Assembly (NCBI RefSeq): GCF_023898315.1 | Contig: NC_064622.1 | Coordinates: forward strand, 349,661,234-349,725,233 | Source of the DNA: Schistocerca nitens | Lineage: Eukaryota > Arthropoda > Insecta > Orthoptera > Acrididae | Length of the DNA stretch: 64,000 nt | Direction: 5' to 3' | In this document: positions 35,622 to 46,329 of the stretch, in pieces | Numbering within the stretch: position 1 is the first letter of the stretch | Layout: every line of letters starts with the position of its first letter | The notes under the pieces: model-generated | Told to the model about the DNA's origin: nothing | Database searches by the model: none | Seen by the model: the letters and a program-made list of their open reading frames with translations, nothing else | Translations under genes and position numbers: made by a program

Positions 35622-35689
35622 CCCATTTTCGTCCAGCAATCGATTAAGACAGTATCTGATACTGCTCTGCACAGAAATTGGTACGTTCA

Positions 35690-38330
35690 GATATGCCTAA
35701 TGAAGAAAATAAATTCTTAAAACTTACAAAATTTCATCACCAGGAGTATATCCGATTTGCTGTATATGCTGACTCAGAGTGCCTCCATATTCCTGTGATG
35801 TACTGTGAAGGTGACCTCTCTACTTCGTATACCACTTTCACAGAATGACACATACCATATATGGCAGCTTACCAGGTTGTATGCATATTTGACACAAGTC
35901 TTAACAGTTTTGATTCATACCCCAGGAAAAATCCTACAAGATGGCTCTCTTCTGAACTTAAATAACTTGCAGTGGAAGTTGATGTTATTTATTGGACCAG
36001 TATCCCGATGACTAGATCACAGTAAAATGATGCATTATACAAGAAAGCAGATAGGTGCTGTATTTGAGAGCTGTCGATACATAAAAAGCAGAATCCCTTG
36101 CCATGTAATCGCCAATTTCTGCAGTTTGGTGCACAATGCATGCAACCTGAACTGCAAACTACCACTGTAAGTTGGCTGTTTAGGTTTTCTTATTGGCAAC
36201 GTTACGTAGCGCTCTGTATGAAAATCACTGGCTGTGCTGTGTGCAGTCTGTGGCTAGTTTGCATTGTTGTCTGCCATTGTAGTGTTGGGCAGCGGCAGCT
36301 GGATGTTAACAGCGCGTAGCGTTGCGCAGTTGGAGGTGAGCCGCCAGCAGTGGTGGATGTGGGGAGAGAGATGGCGGAGTTGTGAAATTTTTAAAACTGG
36401 GTGTCATGAACTGCTATGTATATTATGAGTTTTCAACATTATTAAGGTAAATACATTGTTTGTTCTCTATTAAAATCTTTCATTTGCTAACTATGCCTAT
36501 CAGTAGTTAGTGCCTTCAGTAGTTTGAATCTTTTATTTAGCTGGCAGTAGTGGCGCTCGCTGTATTGCAGTAGTTCGAGTAACGAAGATTTTTGGTGAGG
36601 TAAGTGATTTGTGAAAGGTATAGGTTAATGTTAGTCAGGGCCATTCTTTTGTAGGGATTTTTGAAAGTCAGATTGCGTTGCGCTAAAAATATTGTCAGTT
36701 TAAGCACAGTCTTGTATAATTTTTCAAAGGGGACGTTTCACCACTACTTCCAGTTTTTTCCCCCGCAATCTGATCGGGTATGACGCTTGTTAAGCACTTG
36801 TCTGACTTTGTTTTGTGTAATGAACAGGTTAATATCCTTCCCAAGAGCATTGAAAAACACGTTTAATTTTCCAAACGAATCACCAAGGACAATACGCTGT
36901 GAATTCTTGAATGTATGGATTCAAAAACTTGCTGCAACAATACATCAGAGGGACATGCACCTCACTAGAGCTACACATCCCCACGATCATAAGTTTCAGC
37001 TCATGATAAAGAAGGGGTCTTCCACATGAATATCTGGATTTGACAGAAACATGAAATCACATTGCCCAATTTAAGTGCATTTTCCAGTAATCTTACAGAC
37101 AGTGCCATGACTGATGCAGAGTAAAGTCACGTGGTAAATGTTTGACAGAAATTCAACATCCCTGATTCAAGAATATATGCAAGACTTTATATGGACATAC
37201 ATTTTCGAGAATTATTGGTGTGCATGGAAACATACACACTTGATCGTACACTCTTGTATACTACTCTAGGGCTTTCGTGAGATATGATCCTCAAAAAGAA
37301 ACATGGAGACATCGATGTTGACATATTATCCTTCGAGTAAAGAATTCGCGGGTGACTTTGCCGTTGTGGCTATAGGGGCCAAAAATTTATTGCATTCAAT
37401 GTTTGATTTGCAAAATGCATCTGGATGTAAGCAATTTATACATGCGTGCCATGCAGCAGTCTCTGATAACTGAAGGACATTGATGACTGCTCAATAAAGA
37501 AAACTTTGGATCAGGTGAATTCAAAGATGTGGCAACAGATTCTGTTGCAAGATGTGGAGGCAGACATGGCATATTGTAATAGTCTGCATAACGTGCACAG
37601 CGATTTGCCTTTGTCTCCAGAGCACCAACTTCCGAACAACGGCTCCCTCCCCAAGCTGTTCGTGACGCTGAGGGATAGACAGAGACATGTAATGCACTAT
37701 AGAAACGTCCAGGAATGTATCACATTGGGAACGACATTGATTTCAGTCATTTGCGTTGTTAAATTACATTAGCCACGCTGGTTGGAGTAGTATACTGATT
37801 TCAACATCAAAAACAGGGCTTCTGCGATGTGCGACTTTGAAAAAGATTTTTTGATCTTGATCAGTGCAATTTTCTGCAAAAAATGGAGAATGTGAGAAAC
37901 CACCGGAAACTTCAACTAACAACAAAATGGAATGGGTGTTAAGGCACGAAAAATTCTATTACAAGACAAAATTTTAAATGGGTCACGATCTTCAATAAAG
38001 AATTCGTCGCTCTGGAGATGGCTGAGGTTTTGGTTGAGTATGTGTATATTGGGCGTATCTAAACCCCACATACAACAGTTCCATTACAAGCTAGCAGCTT
38101 CATCTATTGGGTGAAGGGTTGCTATCCATACGAAGTAATGAGATGCCACCCTGATGAATTCGATACCTCTGCATCTACGACTAATAGTCCTTTAAGGCAT
38201 AACATTTGCAAGGTTATCAGTGTAATGAAAGATGAGTACAATGGGTCATACACAGTGTTTGTAAGTATTAGATCAAAAATATATGCACACCGTACATTGA
38301 CAGGTGCCTCCAAAGGTGGCTGAAGAGCGT
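35690..38330 (+). pseudogene. Polinton/Maverick-type protein-primed DNA polymerase B, decayed
   Basis: Broken plus-strand frames follow the order of the DNA_pol_B_2 proteins found in insect Polinton-like elements. An exonuclease start, KFHHQEYIRFAVYADSECL (about 35730, the D-x-E motif as DSE), comes first. Then come a cysteine/histidine-poor remnant to 36165, a solo LTR, and scattered blocks to 37500. A better kept middle part includes LFVTLRDRQRHVMHYRNVQE (37660), LQKMENVRNHRKLQLTTKWN (37880) and FNKEFVALEMAEVLVEYVYI (37990). The end is YEVMRCHPDEFDTSAST (38140) and MKDEYNGSYTVFVSIRSKIY (38230). Long segments, including the YxDTDS-type active site, are missing. No Polinton capsid or integrase gene is adjacent, so it is an isolated remnant. 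Identification is by motif order. Confidence 0.75.
36166..36740 (+). mobile_element. Probable solo LTR inserted in the polymerase remnant
   Basis: A 575-bp block begins TGTAAGTTGG and ends GACGTTTCA, giving TG..CA termini, and is flanked by CCAC at 36162-36165 and 36741-36744. Polymerase-like frames lie on both sides. It has no ORF. The lack of internal coding sequence and a second LTR suggests a solo LTR or a small non-autonomous LTR unit. I recall this repeat as common in grasshopper genomes but could not check. Orientation is assigned only by reading direction. Confidence 0.65.
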
Positions 38331-38336
38331 GCATTT

Positions 38337-39420
38337 TATGGTCTCAATTCCTCAAACAAAGTTTCGCCTGGCCTGGAAAGCACGCAAACTGCAAGACATT
38401 TGTCAAGCAATACACTGCGTGTCTGAGGAACAAAATCACGTAGCATGTCAGAGCAGCGCAAGGTGCATTTCTGTCGCCGAATCAGCGTTTCGAACATGTG
38501 CACGTCGATGTTGTAGGCCCGCTCACAGACTGAGAAGGCTGTCATTATTCTTACGGACCGAGTTACTAGATGTCCTGAAACATTTCCCGTGGCGCAGACA
38601 TTTTTTTGTGGTTGGATGGCCCAGTTCGGCGTACCGCTACGGACTACCACAGACCAGGGACGACAGCTCCAAGCCTGCCTTTTCAGAGCATTAGCCATAT
38701 TGTTAGGCACGAAGCGTATACGCACCACAGCCTATCACCCTGCATCAATTGGTATAGGTGAACGATTGATTCGCCAACCGAAAGCAGATCTCCGATGTCA
38801 CACGAAGCAGAATTGGATGGAGGCACTACCTATTGTACTCCTCGGACTACGGACGTCAATCAAAATCGATCTAAAAGCTACGGCACCAGAGCTAGTGTGC
38901 GGGCAAACGCTACGTCTGCTGGGAGAATTCTTGCACAGCATGGCAGACGATACATTCGATGCACCAGATTTTGCTGCTAGATTACGAGACCTTAGACCAA
39001 CGGCGCCCAGAAGTCAGGCTGGGAGACACTTGTTTGTGTTCGTAGATCTTGAGAACTGCTCACACATTTTCTTACGCAATAATGCAATACGCAAGCCGTT
39101 GCATCCACCATACGACGGACCCTATTAGGTGATTGGCAAAGATGACCACACATTCCAGATGAGAGTAAATGGTATGCCTACCACCGTCGCACTAGACTGA
39201 GTCAAGCCCGCATTTTTCGACGCGTGGGACACAGCGAGGAATGCAGGAGGCCAACGAGAAGATACAAATATAGCACCAGAAAACGTCCCCGTACCCCACA
39301 GCCACCACGAGACACTACAGATGGCAGGCGCCTTGGAGAAGAAAACGACCCCGAAGACTGGTACCTCACATCCTGCTGGAACCACTGGCTCCAGTGGCAC
39401 AATGCCATGTTTCAAAAAAG
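38337..39420 (+). pseudogene. Gypsy-type retrotransposon integrase, decayed pol C-terminus
   Basis: Starts FAWPGKHANCKTFVKQYTAC (zinc-binding region, about 38353), then the core near VHVDVVGPLTD equivalents (38495-38530, frame-broken). From 38589 a 179-codon frame gives FFCGWMAQFGVPLRTTTDQG (second catalytic Asp in TDQG), RIRTTAYHPASIGIGERLIR (catalytic Glu in GER) and LPIVLLGLRTSIKIDLKATA. LRLLGEFLHSMADD and FLRNNAIRKPLHPPYDGPY follow, then a stop. A further frame covers the tail to about 39420. The segment is joined abruptly to the polymerase remnant. Reverse transcriptase and protease are missing. Confidence 0.9.
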
Positions 39421-39777
39421 CAGTGGCGACGTGTCAAGTTTAATCTCCGATATCGTTAACACCAGGGTGGAGTCATGTAGCATCGCACTCTGTCCACGCA
39501 AACTCGAGTGTACACTGGTATATAAATATTCCGTGTGACTAGTATTTGACATTATAGTGACTCTTTGACGTTAGTCATACAGACGATTTCATGTCCCTCA
39601 TAACAATTAACTTTTCAGCCTTCCACGCTTGCAAGCTATCCTGTATAGATGGGTTTTATGTGGAAATGAATGTTTGATTCTACTAGATATCGCATCTGTA
39701 ATACCTTCGGAGAAAGGTAACCAAACTTCAACGAGTTTGGTGTAAAGTGGGGTAGGAGAAACGTACTATCGTTATTA
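39421..39777 (+). other. Sequence downstream of Gypsy integrase, possibly 3' LTR
   Basis: A TATATAAATATTCC promoter-like box sits at 39519-39532, a plausible position for an LTR after the pol C-terminus. No 5' partner LTR is in the window to confirm it. Confidence 0.35.
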
Positions 39778-40256
39778 GGGGTCAATTCTAGTGTCCAATT
39801 CCACTCGTCGGCTTTGAGCAATGACGTCATTCCTAAGGCAGACACACTACATAGGGGCAATCTTTGAAAGCAACTGATCATATTCGTAAACAAACGAATG
39901 TAGCGTATCATAAAACGACAAACACACTTCACGTGACTAATTACTTAGCCACAAATTATACCGACAAGAATTAAAGGCAACGAAAATAAACAAAAACAGA
40001 AAAACAGAAGTATACATGACTGAAATAAATTATTATTGTAATTTATGCGAATAAGAAAAGCACAGAGAACCTTTAAATACAGTGCAGTATAGCGCATAGA
40101 GTGGTCGTAATGTTATGAATCAGTGTTAACTTTTAATACTAATTGTTAAATACACACAAGTAACGAAAATTGACAAAAAGTAGGGTCTAACAAATACTGG
40201 AATCGGTAACTAAAACTTACCTGTATGGGTTAATTCTGCTTACAGATTCTAACCAT

Positions 40257-40545
40257 TTGTGTGTGTGTGTGTGGTTTGAGGTTTTCGGGCGCTAAACAGC
40301 GTGGTCATCAGCGCCCAAACGCATAGAAACAGGAACACATGCGGTGAAGGGACGAAGGCGGACAGCGAACAAGGAGAACGGCTAAAAGACACAGGCCTGA
40401 CGCAGTTCCAAATCCTCACATACAGAGGCAAAACAAGAGGAAAAGAAACGCACTAAAAAGGGAAAGGAAACACAAAGAAAAGAGAACAGAAATCGAAGTG
40501 AAACAAGTAGGTAATCTTGACTGGCGGACATCTTAACTAAAACCT
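40257..40545. repeat. Interspersed repeat with GT run, inside palindrome element
   Basis: A GC-richer block (GAGGTTTTCGGGCGCTAAAC, then purine-rich sequence) separates palindrome 1 from palindrome 2 and is absent from the other spacers, so it is probably an insertion. Borders are approximate. Confidence 0.5.
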
Positions 40546-41540
40546 GGGTGAACCAGTCACAAGTGTGTGCACTAAAGTGTTACAGGATTTATACGTATGG
40601 TATTACTGTCTTCATTATTATGAAAAAAGAAAAATTTTGAAGCTGTACCTACAATATTTGTTTCTCGTAGTAGTTCTGAGATCAGTGAGAAATGTAGAAA
40701 TCCTACAGAAACATAGTCCACAGATTTACTGCAAAAATGTCCAAAATTATTAACCATCGAAAAGTTGAAATCGGTAACTAAAACTGACCACCTGCATACG
40801 TCAATTCTAGTTACCGATTCCAGCCATTTGGTGATTCATTAATTAGATTGTTTTTTCAGCACGCGTGTGCACTAAATTGTAGGCTAACATGGTTTCTGTA
40901 TTTGTATTTGCTCTCTGAACTACTGCAAAAAAGTTACTAATATTGGAATCGGTAATTAGAATTGACCTATATGGAAGGTCAGTTCTAGTTACCGATTCCA
41001 ACTTTTGTTATACATCGCAGTAGTTTTAGAGAGCAATTACAAATATAGAAATGGTATTAAGTTTCAGTGTATACAACTGCAAAAATAATTTACATATGAA
41101 TCACGGAGCGTGTGGAATCTGTAACTGGAATTTACCTACATATGTTAATTCTAGTTATCGATTCCAATATTACTTTTTTTTGTTGATATTCGTTTGTCTT
41201 GTACTGGCTTTTCTTTTAGAATTTAGTGTGTCGATTTCTCCACATTTTATGCTACTGGTTAGTATTTGTTGTCATTAATCTAATTTATCGTTTTTCTGAT
41301 ACATTTTAGTTTCTCCCCTCCCAAAACCCCCACTTTTCTGCCCTCCTCCCGTTACATTCAATAATTAATGTAAAATTAACGCTATTTTATAACAGTATGA
41401 CTTCATCATGTGCTTTACTGCAATGAAATTCAAAAGTATTCTGTGCTTTTCTTGTCGCATAAATTACGAGAATACTTCTTACCATACGTGATTTGTTTTT
41501 AACTGTTGTTCTTAATTTTCGTTACTTTCAGCTCGTTTCA

Positions 41541-41726
41541 AAAATGGTTCAAATGGCTCTGAGCACTATGGGACTTAACATCTGTGGTCATCAGTCCCCT
41601 AGAACTTAGAACGTCTTAAACCTAACTAACCTAAGGACATCACACACATCCATGCCCGAGGCAGGATTCGAACCTGCGACCGCAGCGGTCACGCGGTTTC
41701 AGACTGAAGCGCCTACAACCGCACGG
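41541..41726 (-). mobile_element. tRNA-headed SINE (head type B) with 12-bp target-site duplication
   Basis: Minus orientation. The head has GCAGGTTCGAATCCTGCC and a long variable-arm-like segment. The body is shared with the copies at 19.4, 34.5, 59.8 and 61.3 kb. It is flanked by CAGCTCGTTTCA at 41529-41540 and 41727-41738. Confidence 0.95.
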
Positions 41727-42183
41727 CAGCTCGTTTCAATACAAGTCATGACCAAGTAAATAACTGCGTGAATGTGACTGTAATTTTATCGTATGGTACA
41801 TTCTCTTGTTTACGAGTATAATCCTTTGCTTTCATAGATTGCCTATAAGTAGCGTCTTTGTTTTAGCGTCATTGCTCAAAGTCGACGAGTGAAATCGAAC
41901 ACTAGAATTTATCCGTTTTTAGAGCTGTCACATCTTTGACCAGTCCCTGGCTTTGTGGAATGAATTTTTAGTGGTGTTGTGGTCCAGTAATCGATGGTTT
42001 TGGCTGGTGCCAAGTGAGGCCACTCTTCGTAGTCACTCAACTACCCAATTTCAGATACTTTTCAAGACAACCATCCAAAGGTGCTTGAAACTAATATTCT
42101 TATGGATTTTCTGATGGGTTTAGCGAATAAGAAAACCAGGTTTGTAGTAAATACAGTTAATGTTTTATGCACTTAAATTTATA

Positions 42184-43605
42184 CACTCCTGGAAATTGAA
42201 ATAAGAACACCGTGAATTCATTGTCCCAGGAAGGGGAAACTTTATTGACACATTCCTGGGGTCAGATACATCACATGATCACACTGACAGAACCACAGGC
42301 ACATAGACACAGGCAACAGAGCATGCACAATGTCGGCACTAGTACAGTGTATATCCACCTTTCGCAGCAATGCAGACTGCTATTCTCCCATGGAGACGAT
42401 CGTAGAGATGCTGGATGTAGTCCTGTGGAACGGCTTGCCATGTCATTTCCACCTGGCGCCTCAGTTGGACCAGCGTTCGTGCTAGACGTGCAGACCGCGT
42501 GAGACGACGCTTCATCCAGTCCCAAACATGCTCAATGGGGGACAGATCCGGAGATCTTGCTGGCCAGGGTAGTTGACTTACACCTTCTAGAGCACGTTGG
42601 GTGGCACGGGATACATGCGGACGTGCATTGTCCTGTTGGAACAGCAAGTTCCCTTGCCGGTCTAGGAATGGTAGAACGATGGGTTCGATGACGGTTTGGA
42701 TGTACCGTGCACTATTCAGTGTCCCCTCGACGATCACCAGTGGTGTACGGCCAGTGTAGGAGATCGCTCCCCACACCATGATGCCGGGTGTTGGCCCTGT
42801 GTGCCTCGGTCGTATGCAGTCCTGATTGTGGCGCTCACCTGCACGGCGCCAAACACGCATACGACCATCATTGGCACCAAGGCAGAAGCGACTCTCATCG
42901 CTGAAGACGACACGTCTCCATTCGTCCCTCCATTCACGCCTGTCGCGACACCACTGGAGGCGGGCTGCACGATGTTGGGGCGTGAGCGGAAGACGGCCTA
43001 ACGGTGTGCGAGACCGTAGCCCAGCTTCATGGAGACGGTTGCGAATGGTCCTCGCCGATACCCCAGGAGCAACAGTGTCCCTAATTTGCTGGGAAGTGGC
43101 GGTGCGGTCCCCTACGGCACTGCGTAGGATTCTACGGTCTTGGCGTGCATCCGTGCGTCGCTGCGGTCCGGTCCCAGGTCGACGGGCACGTGCACCTTCC
43201 GCCGACCACTGGCGACAACATCGATGTACTGTGGAGACCTCACGCCCCACGTGTTGAGCAATTCGGCGGTACGTCCACCCGGCCTCCCGCATGCCCACTA
43301 TACGCCCTCGCTCAAAGTCCGTCAACTGCACATACGGTTCACGTCCACGCTGTCGCGGCATGCTACCAGTGTTAAAGACTGTGATGGAGCTCCGTATGCC
43401 ACGGCAAACTGGCTGACACTGACGGCGGCGGTGCACAAATGCTGCGCAGCTAGCGCCATTCGACGGCCAACACCGCGGTTCCTGGTGTGTCCGCTGTGCC
43501 GTGCGTGTGATCATTGCTTGTACAGCCCTCTCGCAGTGTCCGGAGCAAGTATGGTGGGTCTGACACACCGGTGTCAATGTGTTCTTTTTTCCATTTCCAG
43601 GAGTG
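42184..43605 (-). mobile_element. Tc1-like transposon, copy A, complete
   Basis: A 1,422-bp element with inverted ends CACTCCTGGAAATTGAAATA (left) and CACTCCTGGAAATGGAAAAA (right, complement), flanked by TA at 42182-42183 and 43606-43607. It encodes one intact transposase on the minus strand. The copy at 46.9-48.3 kb has exactly the same length and about a dozen substitutions by eye. Confidence 0.97.
42339..43361 (-). CDS. Tc1-like transposase, intact
   Basis: 340-aa protein from the ATG at 43361. The frame is open further upstream through the terminal repeat, but MPRQRGREPYVQL is the likely start because it places the helix-turn-helix at residues 14-50 as in Tc1 proteins. A second HTH lies about 85-115. 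Catalytic residues are visible: VFSDESRF (D155), FQQDNARPH (D244) and SPDLSPIEHVW (E277). An arginine-rich linker lies at 56-80. Length matches typical Tc1 transposases of about 340 aa. By my count the second Asp and Glu are separated by 32 residues rather than the usual 34. The protein would bind the element ends and cut and paste DNA in the nucleus. No intron or stop seen. Confidence 0.95.
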   Translation of the reverse strand: MPRQRGREPYVQLTDFERGRIVGMREAGWTYRRIAQHVGREVSTVHRCCRQWSAEGARARRPGTGPQRRTDARQDRRILRSAVGDRTATSQQIRDTVAPGVSARTIRNRLHEAGLRSRTPLGRLPLTPQHRAARLQWCRDRREWRDEWRRVVFSDESRFCLGANDGRMRVWRRAGERHNQDCIRPRHTGPTPGIMVWGAISYTGRTPLVIVEGTLNSARYIQTVIEPIVLPFLDRQGNLLFQQDNARPHVSRATQRALEGVSQLPWPARSPDLSPIEHVWDWMKRRLTRSARLARTLVQLRRQVEMTWQAVPQDYIQHLYDRLHGRIAVCIAAKGGYTLY

Positions 43606-43649
43606 TATGTGGAGAACAACTCTCCCTTTAAGATTGTTTGGTGTATTTT

Positions 43650-44170
43650 AAATAGTGCTCAGCTTAAGTTTCCAAGGATAATTTAAATCTATATCGGAAG
43701 CATCAAATTCTTTCTCAATCAGTAATTCAGTGAATACAAAGAAGGAATGTTCTCAAATTCTAACAGATATATATTTTTTCCCTGTAAACTATTTCCTGTA
43801 CGGTCTTAACAGTTATCTCCATCCCTTCTTGCAATTCTTCTAGCCGAGAGCATTCAGAGATTTTAATTTTGCCTATTATTTCCTGAAACGTACTTTTCCA
43901 CAATCTTTAGGAATATCCATATAGAACATTAAATTTGTAACATCTACAATAGAATGCCTATTAAACAAAGTTACTCTGCCAGTTTTAAACCCTGCAATAT
44001 ATGCACAATATCTATTCCACCACATTTAAATAAAATGTTGGAATCTTCTTAAGTACAAATGGGGATGGGGATTTGTTAACGAATTCTTCGTGTATCCTCT
44101 ACTGAAATCAGCATCCTCAAATCAATTATTTTCTGCGAGCTCTCTGACATGTGGCCACTTTCCATTGATA
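43650..44170 (-). pseudogene. Unidentified protein-coding remnant, copy 2 (C-terminal part)
   Basis: Diverged relative of the 23.8-24.7 kb sequence. In minus-strand frames it keeps CGGIDIVHI, RVTLFNRHSIVDVTNLMFYM, DIPKDCG and KIKISECSRLEELQEG, followed by VKTVQEIVYREK (about 43790) and LLEFENIPSLYSLNY (about 43750). Stops and shifts are frequent. The match to copy 1 is through conservative substitutions (L/I, V/I, E/D, Q/K), which supports protein-level ancestry. The upstream portion is displaced to about 46330-46530 by LINE and other repeat sequence. Function unknown. Confidence 0.5.
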
Positions 44171-44189
44171 TTTGGGAGACAATCTGAGA

Positions 44190-44690
44190 AGCCGTCTTAG
44201 TTTGTTTGCAAATGATACTGTCATTTACCATCTTGTAAAGACATCAAATGACCAAAACGAATAGCAAAATGATTTAGATAAGCTATCGGTATGGTGCGAA
44301 AAGTGGCAATTGACCCTCAATAAGGAAAAGTGTGAAGTTATTCATATGAGTACTAAAAGAAATCCACTAAATTTCGATTACGCGATAAGTCAACACAAAT
44401 CTGAAGGCTGTAAATTCAGCTAAATAGGCCTACTTATGAATTAGAATTACAAATAACCTAAACTGGAACGATCACATAAATAATGTTGTGGATCGAGCAA
44501 ACCAAAGACTGCGATTCATTGGCAGAACACTTAGAAGGTGAAACAGATCTACTAAAGAGACTCTCTACAACACGCTTGTCCTCCCTATCTTGGAGTATTG
44601 CTGTGTGCTGTGGGATCCTCGTTAGGTGGGACTGACAGATGAAATCGAAGAAGTACAAAGAAGGGCAGCTCGTTTCGTATTATCGTGAGG
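44190..44690 (+). pseudogene. LINE reverse-transcriptase fragment (same family as 18.6-20.3 kb)
   Basis: Plus-strand frames give SLFANDTVIYHLVK (the FADD box as FAND), KWQLTLNKEKCEVIHMSTKR, NNLNWNDHINNVVDRANQRL, FIGRTLRR and LPILEYCCVLWDP, then VQRRAARFVLS. These correspond block for block to the minus-strand LINE at 19.5-20.0 kb. The FAND change and stops mark it dead. Its natural continuation reappears at 46008. Confidence 0.85.
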
Positions 44691-46000
44691 GTGAGAGGTG
44701 GCATGAGCCCCCTCATATTTCTATCTTACGATTCTCCTCTCTAACTGCATGCGGTGGAAAGTTGCTATTCCTTCACACGCGGACTTCCCACGCAGCGTCT
44801 CTCGTCACCCGGGTGGTCCGGTGACAGGCGGGCTCTGTTGAACTGGAGAGGGTTAAGCCGACGGGTGCGAGGAAGTCGAGTGAATGCTTTGCAGACGCCG
44901 ACATTGTCAAAAGACACGCCCGGAGGGGTTTGAAGTAGCGGCTGGGCTAGAGGTTCCGTTACTTCGCAGAATCTTAGCGAAAACACTTTCTGGCGGGCTA
45001 CCGGCGAGGCGTGGGAATGACTTGTGTACCCAGGCAGTTGTGGCGGGAAAATTCCCGCGCTTTCTGCAAAATAGTAACTGTGATTGGCTTGCTCAGGGCA
45101 TAGCTCCGTGACGTAGCAAAATCAGCGCAGAAATTGGCGCCAAGAATCTCCATTGGTGGAATGGTAGTGCTCCGGCAATGGAGTGGAATTTTCCGTCGGT
45201 TTTCGAGTTGCTGATTGGAACGTTCAACCACGGCCACTGTCGTGGGGGCGGGAATGTTCTGTGTTCGGCCTGTACGGGTGCTCAGGGGTAGTCGGCTCTC
45301 GCCTTTCGGTCGAGGACGTCGAAGCAACCAGCCATCGCCTCCTGTACGCCAGATCGTGTTCGGGCAGTTAAGAAGACAGTTTGGTAATGTATGTCTGCAG
45401 CACCGGCAGATAGGGATTTTCCTAGGTGATATCAGAGCTCAGCAGAGCGCGCCTGTTCGTCTTTTTCTAACTTTGTTTTGTCTTGAGTAGCAGCAATTAC
45501 TGTTGGGTTAGCTGTGTGTCTCTCTTGAGATTTGAGTGGCAAGGAATTGGCTCCACATACCACTTCATCTTAAACCTCACGATCTAGTTTAGGGACAACT
45601 TCACCTTTACAGTGTTTGTATGAGTCTCCAATTTGAGCCAATTTGATGTATTATAAATATTTCATGTGTTTTTTTTATTATTTTGTGTTTAGTCTTAATA
45701 AATCATATTGTTATTTTGGACAGAACTTTCATTCTGTTAATCGGTAGAGCAACCCATCATTTCCCACTATGTTAATGAAACCTTCGTTTATTTAACTTAT
45801 TTATCAAATTAAATTATTGCAGGTGCCAAACTCTCTTCTACTCCGCTGGCAGGGTTGATTAGAGTCAGTTCGCGTGTTTTTTTTATCCTTGTGCAACAGC
45901 AAAAGTCGGAGTTAGAATAGGGGGGGGGGGCTTAGAGCATCATTTACATATGTAGATTCAAGAAGAACTTAGTGTCAAATACACTGCTAGCCCCGGCACC
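44691..46000. repeat. GC-rich interspersed repeat between two LINE pieces
   Basis: About 1.3 kb that is markedly more GC-rich than its surroundings in its first 800 bp. It ends with an A/T-rich part containing AATAAATCATATTG and a G run at 45919-45929. It separates the RT fragment from the LINE 3' end, and similar LINE bases (GGGxGAGA.GTG) occur at both junctions. LTR-like in composition, but I found no reading frame or paired termini. Confidence 0.45.
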
Positions 46001-46007
46001 TCGCAAG

Positions 46008-46300
46008 GGGAGATGGTGCCACAGATATGATACGTGAATTGGAGTGTCAATCATTAAAAGAAAGGCGTTTTACGTTGCGACAGGATCTTCTCACGAAATT
46101 TCTATCAACAGCTTTCTCCTCCGATTGCGAAAACATTCTGTTGGCACCCACCTACATAGGGAGAAATGTGCATCACGATAAAATAACCGAGGGCCTTCGA
46201 AAGTGGAACGGTAGGGAGACAGCTTGTAGGTGATTCATTGAACCCTCTACCTGGCACTTTCTTGTGAATAGCAGAGTAATCAAGTAGATGTGGAAGTAGA
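46008..46300 (+). pseudogene. LINE 3' end (continuation of 44190-44690)
   Basis: Frame MIRELECQSLKERRFTLRQD, LLTKFLSTAFSSDCEN, APTYIGRNVHHDKI, a stop, then 3' sequence with GTAGATGTGGAAGTAGATAG. It corresponds to 18677-18874 on the other strand. Confidence 0.85.
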
Positions 46301-46329
46301 TAGATGTACATATTCATACTAAATGATGA

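Larger units (their letters stand above)
39778..41915. mobile_element. Non-coding element with inverted ends and four internal palindromes
   Basis: The left end (39778-39945) and the reverse complement of the right end (41745-41915) align over about 165 bp: CAATTCTAGTGTCC, ACTCGTCG.CTTTGAGCAATG, GGCAATCT.TGAAAGCAA and TCGTAAACAA. Four near-palindromes built on GGAATCGGTAACTAGAATTG and its complement lie at 40199-40252, 40767-40821, 40945-40999 and 41114-41165. Segments between them repeat too (ACTACTGCAAAAA, GTGTGCACTAAA). No ORF of interest. A SINE (41541-41726) and a GC-richer repeat (40257-40545) are later insertions. Target duplication not resolved. Confidence 0.7.

Noticed and set aside
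40199..41165. CRISPR-like array (regularly spaced palindromic repeats)
   Set aside because: The context is clearly eukaryotic, spacers are long, unequal and themselves repeated, and the unit is bounded by inverted ends. It is an interspersed element, not a CRISPR.
42734..42970. 78-codon frames overlapping both Tc1 genes
   Set aside because: Out-of-frame shadows of GC-rich transposase coding sequence.
42826..43257. 143-codon plus-strand frame, also present at 47565-47996
   Set aside because: Antisense shadow of the intact Tc1 transposase; its conservation reflects the real gene on the other strand.
44884..45490. Short overlapping frames in the GC-rich block
   Set aside because: High GC lowers stop frequency; no motif recognised in any frame.
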